Counted from the first letter of the stretch, positions 1-8,989 are shown. The stretch is 17,560 nt of DNA from Lachnoclostridium sp. UBA7482 (GCA_002479645.1 DLOO01000019.1:1-17560); one strand, 5' to 3'. A program made the numbers and translations. The notes: generated by a model from the letters alone, not told the origin.

Positions 1-1
1 G

Positions 2-778
2 CTGGCGGCTGCCATGCTCGGCGGCTGCCTGCCGGCTGTGAAAAAGACGGAAAATCAGCAGCAGACCGGTGAGGCTTCTACTCCGGGAGAGACGCAGCAG
101 GGAGGAACACTTCTTTATCGTGTGACCTCCGGCAAGCCCACTTCGGACGAGTATAACAAGGCTATGACGGTGCTTCAGAAGCGCGCGGAGGCATTTGGCG
201 CGCAGTGCCGCGTGGAATGGAAGGACGACGAGCACATTGCGGTTACAGTATCTGCGATGCCGTCTGCCGATTTTGAACGTATGCAGAAGGTGCTGGAGGT
301 CGCTCAGCCGTTTTACTACATTTACGGCTGCGGAGAAGACGGATACGAGAATATCCTGTCATGCGGAACCGATGAGCTTGGCAATATGACATTTACCCTC
401 ACCCGGTCTGTAGAAGAGATCCGGCAGGCAAATGCGGTGATTTTCGACGGAACCGACGTTATGCTTGCAGATGGCAATGGGACGCAGAGCGTGATGGGAA
501 AAACAGCCTATACGGTTCAGCTGGTGCTGAGCTCCGCAGCTGCACTTCGGTTTGAGGCAGCAACGGAGGCTTGTGTTATTCAGCTTGGCATGAAGAAAAG
601 ACTCGCCGCCGTATTTTGCGGAGAAGTGCTCAGTGCACCGGAGATTGCCGTTAAGACGATTGGCGGCAGTGCAACCATTACCGGAATTCGTACACAGGAA
701 GAAGCAAAGAGAATTGCTGCCGTGATTCAGGCAGGAAGCCTGCCGATTACGATTTCCCTTGAGGGGATGGAAAATTAA
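2..778 (+). CDS. Lipoprotein with SecD P1-like extracytoplasmic domain, 5' end outside window
   Basis: The open frame runs in from the left edge; its first visible residues are LAAAMLGGC, the end of a hydrophobic signal peptide with a lipobox (L-G-G-C). The real start therefore lies upstream, and the ATG at 14 is probably internal. After the Cys comes a polar Gln/Thr/Gly linker of about 25 residues, then sequence resembling the periplasmic P1 region of SecD: an 'EYNKAMTVLQKRAEAFGA' segment and a C-terminal part with VLSAPEI, IGGSATITGI and AGSLPITISLEG. In true SecD this last motif leads into five or six membrane helices; here the protein stops. I infer a membrane-anchored accessory protein related to SecD, not the translocase subunit itself; its function is unknown. 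It converges with hflC over a shared terminator. Lipoprotein and SecD-P1 relationship fairly sure; role not. Confidence 0.75.
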   Translation: MAAAMLGGCLPAVKKTENQQQTGEASTPGETQQGGTLLYRVTSGKPTSDEYNKAMTVLQKRAEAFGAQCRVEWKDDEHIAVTVSAMPSADFERMQKVLEVAQPFYYIYGCGEDGYENILSCGTDELGNMTFTLTRSVEEIRQANAVIFDGTDVMLADGNGTQSVMGKTAYTVQLVLSSAAALRFEAATEACVIQLGMKKRLAAVFCGEVLSAPEIAVKTIGGSATITGIRTQEEAKRIAAVIQAGSLPITISLEGMEN

Positions 779-803
779 ATTATACATAAAACGGAACAAT
801 ATA

Positions 804-875
804 AAAGGGCTCTTCGGACTGTGCCGATGCAGGATTGGTAACTGCAATGACACAGCCCGGGAGTCTTTTTTCTTT
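804..875. terminator. Bidirectional terminator between the SecD-like gene and hflC
   Basis: A long imperfect inverted repeat (about 804-823 pairing with 851-870, several G-U pairs) is followed by a T-rich tail TCTTTTTTCTTT on the plus strand. On the minus strand it is followed by a TTTTATAT tail. It lies 26 bases after the SecD-like stop codon and directly after the hflC stop codon, so it can end both convergent transcripts. Confidence 0.75.
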
Positions 876-877
876 GC

Positions 878-1747
878 TTACTCCGTGGTAAAAATCTGCG
901 TAATCGGGGAATTCTTATCGAGAATCAATGTCTTGTTCTTATCCTTGAGGGAAAGCCTTGCAGCATCTAAGGAACGTACGAAGGAGTAGAATTCAGCCTT
1001 CTGTGCATCCGAATAAGCTTCCTGCAGGGTTGCCATGTAAGCCGCCTCGCCTTCCGCGATAATCACTTCAGCATTTTTCCGAGCCTCGGAGAGCATAATG
1101 GAAACGTTTTTATCAGTTTCGTTCTTGATAATCTGGGATTCGGATTCGCCCTCTGCGGTGTAGGTTGCGGCAATCTGGTTACGCTCGGAAATCATGCGTT
1201 CGTAAACGGCACCCTTGTTGTCGCTGGGGAGGTCAAGACGCTTGGTTTCAACGGAAACAAGCTCAATACCATACTGGGCGACGGAATCACCGATACCTGC
1301 CATGATGTTTTGGTTCAACTCGCCGTCTCGTGCCATGATAACCTGGGACTGACTCATCTTACCGATAACGCTCTTCATGGAGTTATAAACAGCCGTGTTG
1401 ATACGTGCTTCTGCATTTACCAAAGAGCAGTTAAGGTTTTTGGCAAATTTCATCGGATCGGTGATACGCCACAATACGTAGATATCGGTAACCATGGTTT
1501 TCTTGTCCATCGTGATAACGTCGGAAGAAGCAATATCATAAATCTGAATGCTTCTCGGAATGCTGTCCGTATTTTCAATAATCGGAATCTTAAAGGTAAT
1601 GCCGGATTCGGACTCGATACGGTCGATCTTACCAAAGCGCCGGATTAGTTTGTATTCGTCATCGTAAGTGATGGTAAAGGAGCCGAACAGTACGATGAGA
1701 CCGATAACTGCAAGTAAAATAATAAAGGGAGTTTTCTTCTTTTTCAT
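878..1747 (-). CDS. hflC: HflC, SPFH/prohibitin-family membrane protein
   Basis: Length 289 aa, normal for HflC. Lysine-rich N-terminus, then one transmembrane helix (about residues 7-25), then the SPFH/band 7 domain, then a charged, coiled-coil-prone region (about 185-245) with the family's typical KRLDLPSDNKGAVYERM and IIAEGEAAYM stretches. In characterised bacteria HflC pairs with HflK in a large membrane scaffold that encloses and modulates the FtsH protease; that role is inferred here by family. Start chosen at the ATG at 1747, preceded by AGGAGGAAATACC. It lies 17 bases after the hflK stop, so the two form one operon, read from the hflK promoter and ended by the terminator at 804-875. 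Confidence 0.93.
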   Translation of the reverse strand: MKKKKTPFIILLAVIGLIVLFGSFTITYDDEYKLIRRFGKIDRIESESGITFKIPIIENTDSIPRSIQIYDIASSDVITMDKKTMVTDIYVLWRITDPMKFAKNLNCSLVNAEARINTAVYNSMKSVIGKMSQSQVIMARDGELNQNIMAGIGDSVAQYGIELVSVETKRLDLPSDNKGAVYERMISERNQIAATYTAEGESESQIIKNETDKNVSIMLSEARKNAEVIIAEGEAAYMATLQEAYSDAQKAEFYSFVRSLDAARLSLKDKNKTLILDKNSPITQIFTTE

Positions 1748-1764
1748 GGTATTTCCTCCTGAAA

Positions 1765-2742
1765 TCAGTTGCTTTGACTGCCGGATTCCATCTTGAAATC
1801 GGAGAAGGAATCGAGAGGCAGGAGCTTCTGTACGGAACCGTTGCCGCCGTCAATGATAATGGTGAGGCCGGGGAGAATGTCCTCCATAGCCTCGAAGAAC
1901 ATACGGCGCTTGGTGACTTCCGGGAACTTTATGTACTCGTCATACATGGCATTGAAACGTGCGACCTGACCGAGCGCTTCATTGATACGCTGTTCCTTCT
2001 GTGCCTGTGCATTCTGGAGAATACGGTCGACATTGGCGGATGCGGCGGGAAGCTGCTCGTTTTTGTACTTGTTCGCATTGTTGATAGCAGTTTCCTTTTC
2101 CTGCTTTGCGGTTTCTACAGCCTTAAATGCACGCTTGACCTCTTCGGTCGGAGGCTCGGCGTCCTGCATGGTAATATTTACAAGATAGATACCAAGGTCA
2201 TGCTGTTCCAGCTGGGTGGAAATCATGGTTTTAATCTTGGACTGAATCTCGGACTTTCCGGTGGTCAATACCTCGTCAACCGGGGTGTTGCCGATAACGG
2301 TGCGTATACAGCTCTGGACGATGTTCTTCAGGATGACAACCGGGTCGCTGGAAGCATACAGCGCCTTAATCGGGTCGGACACCTGATATTCAATATAGAA
2401 GTCTACGTTGATGAAATTGTAGTCGGAAGTAATCATTAACGACTCGCTCTCAACGGAGATGTCGGTTGACTCAATATAACCCATGGCGAAGCCCTGAATC
2501 GTGGTGTCAACCTTGCGAACCTTCTGAATAAAAGGAATCTTAAAATGCAAACCGGATTCGGATACGGTAGCTGCATTACCGAAGGTCAGCAGAACTGCCT
2601 GCTCCTGTTCTTTGACGGTGTAAAATGCATTCAGCAGCGTAATCAGTGCTGCGATTACAATGATAACCGTGATGATACCGCGCCGCATGTTTTTATTGGA
2701 AACCGGCAGATTCGGCATCTCGAAGACTACATCTTGTCTCAT
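1765..2742 (-). CDS. hflK: HflK, SPFH/prohibitin-family membrane protein
   Basis: With the start at 2742 the protein has 325 aa: a short cytoplasmic N-terminus, one membrane helix (about 22-40), a band 7 domain with VKEQEQAVLLTFG and GLHFKIPFIQKV, then a coiled-coil region (about 225-280: PPTEEVKRAFKAVETAKQEK and the following Asn/Ala/Gln-rich helix). This is the HflK half of the HflKC complex thought to cage FtsH. The frame stays open upstream to 2895, but that extension crosses the promoter, so the start was placed at the ATG with GAGG six bases ahead. An in-frame ATG four codons upstream lacks a ribosome site. First gene of hflK-hflC; preceded by a structured leader of about 118 nt. Confidence 0.92.
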   Translation of the reverse strand: MRQDVVFEMPNLPVSNKNMRRGIITVIIVIAALITLLNAFYTVKEQEQAVLLTFGNAATVSESGLHFKIPFIQKVRKVDTTIQGFAMGYIESTDISVESESLMITSDYNFINVDFYIEYQVSDPIKALYASSDPVVILKNIVQSCIRTVIGNTPVDEVLTTGKSEIQSKIKTMISTQLEQHDLGIYLVNITMQDAEPPTEEVKRAFKAVETAKQEKETAINNANKYKNEQLPAASANVDRILQNAQAQKEQRINEALGQVARFNAMYDEYIKFPEVTKRRMFFEAMEDILPGLTIIIDGGNGSVQKLLPLDSFSDFKMESGSQSN

Positions 2743-2860
2743 ATTTATCCTCATTTCTGCACACAGACATTTCGGGGACCTTGGCAATGTGTGCGTCTTG
2801 AAAGGTCCGGGACCGGGGAGGGCGGTCAAATGCTCCCTGTCCGATTCTTTTGTTCGGATT
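2743..2860 (-). promoter_or_regulatory. Structured 5' leader of hflK with possible H-type pseudoknot
   Basis: Read on the minus strand, the region between the predicted transcription start and the hflK ATG holds four inverted repeats in order. They are TCCGA/TCGGA (2858-2854 with 2844-2840), GGGAG/CTCCC (2837-2833 with 2820-2816), GGACCTT/AAGGTCC (2808-2802 with 2782-2776) and GCACACA/TGTGTGC (2794-2788 with 2765-2759). The last two interleave, giving pseudoknot geometry with connecting segments of 7, 5 and 10 nt. The final strand ends 6 nt before the GAGG ribosome site. GGTCC can also pair with GGACC directly beside it (2804-2814). I do not recognise a known riboswitch class; a regulatory role is inference. 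Confidence 0.45.
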
Positions 2861-2866
2861 GGATGT

Positions 2867-2895
2867 ATTGTAGCACAATGGAAGGTAAATGTCAA
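2867..2895 (-). promoter_or_regulatory. Sigma-A promoter of hflKC
   Basis: On the minus strand TTGACA (2895-2890), a 17-base spacer and TACAAT (2872-2867): a consensus -35 and a five-of-six -10. Transcription should start near 2860. The -35 begins on the base directly after the TAA stop of the upstream helicase gene. Confidence 0.85.
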
Positions 2896-4755
2896 TTACC
2901 TTTTTGCGGTTTCTGAGGACATCTGCCGGATTTCCTCCAAAAATCGGCTTTCCTTCATATCCTTGCCGTTTCGTTTCTTAACGGAAAGCAATGTCAGGCT
3001 CTCCCCGGCGCGCGTCATAGCGACATACAGGAGGCGTCGTTCTTCGCAGACCTGCTCCGGAAGAAGGCATTTTAGATGTGGTACGACGGTCTCATTGCAG
3101 TCGAGCAGAAATACATGAGGAAACTCCAGACCCTTGCTGCCGTGAAAGGTCATGAGGCTGACTGCGGCGTCCGTGGGAGCTTGGCCGGAGTTCTGCTCTT
3201 TGTAGTGGGACTGTACCTCGCGCGTATGGGTAAGGAAGTCCTCGATGGTGTTAAAATTCCGGGACTGCTCCAGAAGCTCCGCCATCAGCTCGAGAGCGTC
3301 TGCCGGATTACTGAGTGTCTCGCTCAGATGTTTCTCGTACCCGACGATTTTGCAGATATAATGAATGGCGGCGTAGGGGTTCATTTTGGAAAGCATTGCA
3401 AGGTCGTACCGCAGACGCTGCACGCGCTCGGCGACATACGCCTTGTTCTGTGAGAGGTAGTAGGCCTGCACCTTATCCAGATTGACCATCGGTGTGTCAA
3501 ATGCTTTCCGTTCGAGGTAGCGTACCGGCCTGTTGGCAATCTGGAGCAGGTCGGAGCGCTGCAGCGTACCGGCTGCGAGGCGCAGATAGGCGAGTACGGG
3601 AAGAATATGGATGTTCTCGGAGAGGCAGGGGACGGTTCCTCGGAGGGAGTAGGGAATGTTTGCCCGGCGCAGGGCGTCAATGAGACTGCGGGGCTGACGG
3701 TTGGTGCGGTAGAGAACCGCGATTTTGTCCGGGGAAATGCCGGATTTGCGAAGGGTGAGTATTTGGCTGACGATATAATTGCTTTCCTCGGCACAGTCGG
3801 CGAGCGTCTGGAAATGAACCGGGGAACCATCGGGCTTGGCGGCAGCGAGCTCCTTATGGTAGCGCTGCCCGTTGTGGGAAATCAGACGGAGAGCCGCAGC
3901 AACAATGGATGGCGTGGAGCGGTAGTTGGTTCCGAGAAGAATTGTCCCTGCACCGGGGTAATCCTTTGGAAATTGCAGCATAATCTCGGGTCTTGAGCCG
4001 CGGAAGCCGTAGATGGACTGGTCGTCATCGCCTACGATAAAGAGGTTGTTCTGCGGGGCGGCTAACATGCGGACAATTTCATATTGGAGGCGATTGATGT
4101 CCTGAAATTCGTCAATCAGAATATAACGGTAGCGGTTCTGCCAAAGGGAAAGAATCTCGGGACGGGCTTGCAGAAGTGACAGGGTTTCCGAAAGCATGTC
4201 CTCAAAATCAACCTTACGGCGCGAACGCAGGGCGGCATTGTAGGCTCGGTATGCGGCGAAGAAGGTTGGGGCGTCGCAGCTTTTGGGCAGATATTGTTTT
4301 TGGATTTCGGGTGATTCGGCAGAGTAATTGCCTTTACAAAGGATGATTTCCTGACGGATAGTTTGCACAAGCTCGGGTTCTTCGGACAGAGAGGGACTGA
4401 GTTTGCGAAGAATCTCGGTAAGAAGTTTAACGGCTTCGGAATCTTTGATAATATTGTCGGCTTTGTAGTTGTATGCGTATCGTAAAATTTGGAAGAATAC
4501 GGCATGAAATGTGCCGAAGGTTACAGCGGAATAGGACGAGCCGGTAAGAAGTCGGAAGCGCTCCTGCATCTCGGCGGCGGCAGCTTTTGTAAAAGTGATT
4601 ACAAGAATTTGTTCGGGAGGGATACCCTGCCGGTCAATCAGGTGCCGCACCCGGCCGGTAATGACGGTTGTTTTACCGGAGCCGGGGCCTGCCAACACCA
4701 GCATGGGTCCCTCCCCATGGCAGACGGCCTCTGCCTGGGCGGGACTTAAATTCAT
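2896..4755 (-). CDS. UvrD/PcrA-type superfamily 1A DNA helicase
   Basis: 619 aa, about 100 shorter than a typical PcrA, yet all SF1A motifs are present: Q motif (around Gln7), Walker A AGPGSGKTT (22-30), Ia TFTKAAAAEM (54-63), Walker B LIDEFQD (213-219), III GDDDQSIYGFRG (242-253), IV LGTNYRS (274-280), V MTFHGSKGLEF (535-545) and VI EERRLLYVAMTRA (571-583). It should be an ATP-driven 3'-5' DNA translocase/helicase in repair or fork maintenance. The short C-terminus lacks the RNA-polymerase-interacting tail of PcrA, so it may be a paralogue rather than the main PcrA; no symbol is given. It starts 5 bases after the gltX stop, with no clear ribosome site in front, suggesting translational coupling. 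The hflKC promoter abuts its stop codon. Confidence 0.9.
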   Translation of the reverse strand: MNLSPAQAEAVCHGEGPMLVLAGPGSGKTTVITGRVRHLIDRQGIPPEQILVITFTKAAAAEMQERFRLLTGSSYSAVTFGTFHAVFFQILRYAYNYKADNIIKDSEAVKLLTEILRKLSPSLSEEPELVQTIRQEIILCKGNYSAESPEIQKQYLPKSCDAPTFFAAYRAYNAALRSRRKVDFEDMLSETLSLLQARPEILSLWQNRYRYILIDEFQDINRLQYEIVRMLAAPQNNLFIVGDDDQSIYGFRGSRPEIMLQFPKDYPGAGTILLGTNYRSTPSIVAAALRLISHNGQRYHKELAAAKPDGSPVHFQTLADCAEESNYIVSQILTLRKSGISPDKIAVLYRTNRQPRSLIDALRRANIPYSLRGTVPCLSENIHILPVLAYLRLAAGTLQRSDLLQIANRPVRYLERKAFDTPMVNLDKVQAYYLSQNKAYVAERVQRLRYDLAMLSKMNPYAAIHYICKIVGYEKHLSETLSNPADALELMAELLEQSRNFNTIEDFLTHTREVQSHYKEQNSGQAPTDAAVSLMTFHGSKGLEFPHVFLLDCNETVVPHLKCLLPEQVCEERRLLYVAMTRAGESLTLLSVKKRNGKDMKESRFLEEIRQMSSETAKR

Positions 4756-4760
4756 ATGGG

Positions 4761-6221
4761 TTATCGGGAGAGTCTTCTGAGACCGATACGGATACGGTTC
4801 AGACTCTCTTCCTTTCCTAAGATGTTCATAATTTCATAGGCGCCGCCCGGAGTGTTCTGCTTGCCGGATACAGCAATACGGAGCGGCCACAGGCACATGC
4901 CGTTCTTGATGTCTTTCTCAGCAACGTAGTCCATGCAGACCTTCTCGATCGCGGGGATGGAATAATCGTCGAGTGCCTCGAAGCGGGGAAGAAGATCGAG
5001 AAGTACATTCATGGAAATGTTGGCGTCGGTCTTCATCTTCTTGTGGGTATAAATCGCAAGGTCATAGTCCGGGATCTCATCAAAGAAATCAATCTTCTCA
5101 GCGATATCCGGGAATACCTCGATACGGCTCTTTACGAGGTCCGCAATCAGTTTCCAGTCATAATCTTTGGTAACAACAGCCTTGATGTAAGGCTCAGCCA
5201 GGGAGTAGTAACGCTCGCTGTCCATGGCTTTGATATACTCGCCGTTCATCCAACGAAGCTTGGTCATATCAAAAACAGCCGGGGATTTGCTGATGTGCGT
5301 ATAGTCAAATTCTTCAATCAGCTGGTCAAGGGTGAACAACTCGTTGTTGGATGCAGGGCTCCAGCCAAGCAAAGCGATGAAGTTAACAATTGCCTCGGAA
5401 ACAAAGCCCTGTTCAATCAAATCCTCGAAAGAGGAGTGACCGCTTCTCTTGGCAAGCTTCTGATGCTCCTCGTTGGTAATCAGCGGGCAGTGAACGTAAA
5501 TCGGCTCATCCCAGCCAAATGCCTGATACAGACGGGTGTACTTCGGGGTAGAGGAAAGATACTCATTTCCGCGAACGACGTGCGTAATCTGCATCAAATG
5601 GTCATCAATCACATTGGCGAAGTTGTAGGTCGGATAACCGTCGCTCTTAATGAGAATCATATCATCGAGTTCTTCATTATTCACAGTAATCTCGCCGTAA
5701 ATGGCGTCGGTAAACGTGGTTGTTCCCGTGGCGGGGATGTTCTGGCGGATGACATAAGGGATGCCGGCTGCAAGATTTGCCTCGATTTCCTCCTTGGAAA
5801 GATAGAGACAATGCTTGTCGTACTTGGTGATTTCCTTGCCGCTTTCGCTTTCTGCAACAACGCTCTTCAGACTCTCGAGACGTTCCTTTGTGCAGAAGCA
5901 GTAATAAGCTTCGCCTTTTTCTATCAGCTGCTTCGCATACTCCAGATAAATACCGCTTGCCATGCGCTCGCTCTGCACATAGGGACCGAAGCCCTTGTCC
6001 TTATCGGGTCCTTCGTCGTGAATCAGTCCGGTTTCGGCGAGAGTGCGGTAAATGATGTCAACGGCGCCTTCCACATAACGTTCCTGGTCGGTATCCTCAA
6101 TTCTCAAAATAAAATCGCCGCCCTCATGCTTGGCAATCAAAAACTCATAGAGGGCGGTACGTAAATTTCCTACATGCATACGGCCGGTCGGACTCGGCGC
6201 ATAGCGGGTACGGATTTTCAT
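4761..6221 (-). CDS. gltX: Glutamyl-tRNA synthetase
   Basis: 486 aa, the usual length for bacterial GluRS, a class I synthetase that charges tRNA-Glu (and in many Firmicutes tRNA-Gln, later amidated). Visible: [12 protein letters not shown] (8-19; HVGN in place of HIGH), [15 protein letters not shown] (39-53), [15 protein letters not shown] (214-228), and KLAKRSG (255-261), the KMSKS-equivalent loop. Downstream, [14 protein letters not shown] opens the C-terminal anticodon-binding helical region. The frame extends to 6290, but the start at 6221 is chosen because GGAGG lies five bases before that ATG and the conserved protein begins with [13 protein letters not shown]. First gene of a minus-strand pair with the helicase; divergent from rpoD. 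Confidence 0.97.
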   Translation of the reverse strand: MKIRTRYAPSPTGRMHVGNLRTALYEFLIAKHEGGDFILRIEDTDQERYVEGAVDIIYRTLAETGLIHDEGPDKDKGFGPYVQSERMASGIYLEYAKQLIEKGEAYYCFCTKERLESLKSVVAESESGKEITKYDKHCLYLSKEEIEANLAAGIPYVIRQNIPATGTTTFTDAIYGEITVNNEELDDMILIKSDGYPTYNFANVIDDHLMQITHVVRGNEYLSSTPKYTRLYQAFGWDEPIYVHCPLITNEEHQKLAKRSGHSSFEDLIEQGFVSEAIVNFIALLGWSPASNNELFTLDQLIEEFDYTHISKSPAVFDMTKLRWMNGEYIKAMDSERYYSLAEPYIKAVVTKDYDWKLIADLVKSRIEVFPDIAEKIDFFDEIPDYDLAIYTHKKMKTDANISMNVLLDLLPRFEALDDYSIPAIEKVCMDYVAEKDIKNGMCLWPLRIAVSGKQNTPGGAYEIMNILGKEESLNRIRIGLRRLSR

Positions 6222-6236
6222 AGTAACCTCCATTTC

Positions 6237-6291
6237 AATGCATTCGCGGACGCTTTGCCCCCGGAAATACGGCGCGAAAACAGAATGCATT
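6237..6291 (-). repeat. Inverted repeat in the gltX leader
   Basis: A perfect 9-bp inverted repeat AATGCATTC / GAATGCATT (6237-6245 and 6283-6291), with complementary CGCG runs just inside, lies within the predicted gltX 5' untranslated region, a few bases upstream of its GGAGG. It is not a T-box: no specifier or TGGNACC-type antiterminator sequence was seen. Confidence 0.5.
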
Positions 6292-6317
6292 TCCTATTAT
6301 GATTAAGTAACATGTCC

Positions 6318-6346
6318 ACTATATTGCATGGAGGTTTTTTTGTCAA
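6318..6346 (-). promoter_or_regulatory. Sigma-A promoter of gltX
   Basis: On the minus strand TTGACA (6346-6341), a 17-base spacer that begins with an A run, and TATAGT (6323-6318). Expected start near 6311, giving a leader of about 90 nt. It fires away from the rpoD promoter; the two -35 boxes are about 65 bases apart. Confidence 0.8.
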
Positions 6347-6410
6347 GTTACCCGGGGCAGAATCCGTTTCGGAAATTTCAATTTCTTTATTAGATTTTTT
6401 TCTTCTCAGG

Positions 6411-6440
6411 TTGACACAGAACGAGAAATAATGCTATAAT
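6411..6440 (+). promoter_or_regulatory. Sigma-A promoter of rpoD
   Basis: TTGACA (6411-6416), an 18-base spacer and TATAAT (6435-6440), with TG one base before the -10 (extended -10 TGCTATAAT). The leader to the ATG at 6526 is about 80 nt and holds a small imperfect hairpin (6448-6455 with 6464-6471). Confidence 0.85.
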
Positions 6441-6525
6441 GTCGTCTATCGTCTGCCTAAAAACAGAAGATCGTGAGTTTATTTTGAAAAACTTTGTGCA
6501 TATTCAAATTGGAGGCATAAAATAG

Positions 6526-7644
6526 ATGGATGAACAGGTAGCAAATTTTGAGGCGAAACTTGGCGAACTTGTGAAGCTCGGAAATGAGAACAAGGGTGTT
6601 CTTGAGGTGGAACAGGTTATGCAGCATATGAAGGGGATTCTTCATACCGAGGTACAGTACGAAAAGGTTTATGAGTATCTTGAGGCGCACAATGTTTCGG
6701 TTCTTGCAAGTTTTGTTGACGATGAAGAGCCGGACGAGCAGGCGCTGCTGAATATGGACGATGAAACGAGCGCCCTCGTTGACGCGGAAGAGTTAAATGA
6801 AATGGCAAATGCCCTTTCCGATGACCCGGTTAAGCAGTATTTGCGTGAAATCGGCGGTTACGCCCTTTTGAGTGTAGATGAGGAAGTTGAACTGGCTACG
6901 CGAATCGGCGCCGGTGATACGGAGGCAAAGCGTATCCTGACCGAGTCGAACCTTCGTCTGGTTGTCAGCATCGCAAAGCGTTACGTCGGTCGTGGTCTTT
7001 CCTTCCTTGATTTGATTCAGGAGGGGAATCTCGGTCTGATTAAGGCGGTAGATAAGTTTGACCACACGAAGGGCTATAAGTTCAGCACCTATGCTACATG
7101 GTGGATTCGCCAGGCAATTACCCGTTCGATTGCGGATCAGTCCAGAACGATTCGTATTCCGGTTCATATGTCGGAGGTTATCAATAAGACCTATCGTGTC
7201 AGCCGTACCCTTCTTCAGGAACTTGGCCGCGAGCCCTCCGAGCAGGAGCTTGCGGATGCAATGAACATGCCGATTGAAAAGGTACGGGAGGTGCTGAAGG
7301 TCAGTGCAGATCCGATTTCCCTTGACACCCCGATTGGTGAAGAGGACGACAGCCATTTGGGCGACTTCATTAAAGACGAACATATGATGGGACCGGAGGA
7401 GGCGACTTCTTACCTGATGCTTCAGGAGCAGATTGAGAAGCTTCTTGATACCCTTACCGAAAGAGAGCGCCGCGTACTCAAGCTTCGTTTCGGTTTGGTT
7501 GACGGCCGCAGCCGTACCCTTGAGGAGGTTGGACGCGAGTTCAATGTAACCCGTGAGCGTATACGTCAGATTGAGGCGAAAGCACTCAGAAAGCTTCGTC
7601 ATCCCAGCCGTGCCCGCATGTTGAAGGGTTACGACGTAGAATAA
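6526..7644 (+). CDS. rpoD: Primary (housekeeping) RNA polymerase sigma factor RpoD/SigA
   Basis: 372 aa, the size of SigA in low-GC Gram-positives. A short acidic region 1.1 (about 1-95) is followed by region 1.2 ([11 protein letters not shown], 100-110), region 2 with [14 protein letters not shown] (144-157), [19 protein letters not shown] (161-179) and the promoter-melting/-10 recognition helix around [15 protein letters not shown] (184-198). Region 3 follows (about 215-285), then region 4 with [12 protein letters not shown] (313-324) and the -35-binding helix [18 protein letters not shown] (341-358). It directs core RNA polymerase to promoters of the TTGACA/TATAAT type seen throughout this window. 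The ATG is preceded by GGAGG with a rather long 10-base spacing. Monocistronic, with its own promoter and terminator. It stands directly upstream of the str operon. Confidence 0.97.
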   Translation: MDEQVANFEAKLGELVKLGNENKGVLEVEQVMQHMKGILHTEVQYEKVYEYLEAHNVSVLASFVDDEEPDEQALLNMDDETSALVDAEELNEMANALSDDPVKQYLREIGGYALLSVDEEVELATRIGAGDTEAKRILTESNLRLVVSIAKRYVGRGLSFLDLIQEGNLGLIKAVDKFDHTKGYKFSTYATWWIRQAITRSIADQSRTIRIPVHMSEVINKTYRVSRTLLQELGREPSEQELADAMNMPIEKVREVLKVSADPISLDTPIGEEDDSHLGDFIKDEHMMGPEEATSYLMLQEQIEKLLDTLTERERRVLKLRFGLVDGRSRTLEEVGREFNVTRERIRQIEAKALRKLRHPSRARMLKGYDVE

Positions 7645-7654
7645 AGAAACATTT

Positions 7655-7688
7655 CGTGCTCCTGCCGATAAAGCGGGAGCACGTTTTT
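7655..7688 (+). terminator. Intrinsic terminator of rpoD
   Basis: An 11-bp stem CGTGCTCCTGC / GCGGGAGCACG (one T-G pair) with loop CGATAAA, followed by TTTTT, starting 10 bases after the rpoD stop codon. Confidence 0.93.
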
Positions 7689-7731
7689 CCTTATGGAACA
7701 AAAACTCTTTTCAAAAAATGGAATAAATTGC

Positions 7732-7760
7732 TTGACTTTGGGAATTCTTCTCTGTATAAT
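7732..7760 (+). promoter_or_regulatory. Sigma-A promoter of the str operon
   Basis: TTGACT (7732-7737), a 17-base spacer and TATAAT (7755-7760). It gives a leader of about 110 nt before rpsL. Confidence 0.85.
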
Positions 7761-7766
7761 AGCAAC

Positions 7767-7877
7767 TGCGCGCACAGATTGCGTTGTTTTTTGTGTGCCC
7801 GATTTTGGCAGTGATTCATTTCAAATAGATGTATTCTGCAACCGACAACCACGCTAAATTTAACAGGAGGTGAAAGC
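7767..7877 (+). promoter_or_regulatory. 5' leader of rpsL
   Basis: The leader contains a possible hairpin GCGCACA / TGTGTGC (7770-7776 with 7792-7798, one G-T pair) with a T-rich loop, and a competing smaller one CGCA / TGCG (7771-7774 with 7780-7783). A longer GCAG...CTGC pairing lies further down. It ends in AGGAGGTGAAAGC before the ATG. I do not recognise a named ribosomal leader motif. Confidence 0.35.
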
Positions 7878-8300
7878 ATGCCTACATTTAACCAGTTAGT
7901 AAGAAAAGGTCGTCAGACGATGGATAAGAAGTCCACTGCACCTGCTTTGCAGAAGGGTTTCAACTCTCTTAAGAAGAAGTCCATCGGAACATCTTCTCCT
8001 CAGAAGAGAGGTGTTTGTACCGCAGTAAGAACCGCAACTCCTAAGAAGCCTAACTCCGCTCTTAGAAAGATTGCCAGAGTTCGTCTCTCCAACGGTATTG
8101 AGGTAACAAGTTATATTCCGGGTGAAGGACATAACCTTCAGGAGCATAGCGTTGTACTTATCCGCGGCGGTAGAGTAAAGGACCTTCCCGGTACCCGTTA
8201 CCACATCGTTCGTGGTACATTGGATACTGCCGGTGTTGCTAAGAGACGCCAGGCTCGTTCCAAGTATGGTGCTAAGAGACCGAAGGACGCTAAGAAGTAA
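7878..8300 (+). CDS. rpsL: 30S ribosomal protein S12
   Basis: 140 aa with the Gram-positive N-terminal insertion (about 16-40) also found in Bacillus S12. The core is fully conserved: [10 protein letters not shown] (41-50), [11 protein letters not shown] (54-64), [25 protein letters not shown] (81-105) and a basic tail ending [13 protein letters not shown]12 sits at the decoding centre and helps monitor codon-anticodon pairing. The lysines of the TPKK loop and of GGRVKDLPG, where substitutions cause streptomycin resistance in other bacteria, are the wild-type residues here. First gene of rpsL-rpsG-fusA-tuf, with a very strong AGGAGG site. 218 bases separate it from rpsG. Confidence 0.98.
   Translation: MPTFNQLVRKGRQTMDKKSTAPALQKGFNSLKKKSIGTSSPQKRGVCTAVRTATPKKPNSALRKIARVRLSNGIEVTSYIPGEGHNLQEHSVVLIRGGRVKDLPGTRYHIVRGTLDTAGVAKRRQARSKYGAKRPKDAKK

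Positions 8301-8989
<689 letters not shown>

Noticed and set aside
2743..2895. N-terminal extension of HflK by 51 residues
   Set aside because: It would cross the consensus promoter and the leader; the extension has no HflK-like sequence, while the ATG at 2742 has a ribosome site.
7878..8300. Streptomycin-resistance substitutions in S12
   Set aside because: The lysines at the known resistance positions (TPKK loop and the GGRVKDLPG region) are the normal residues.
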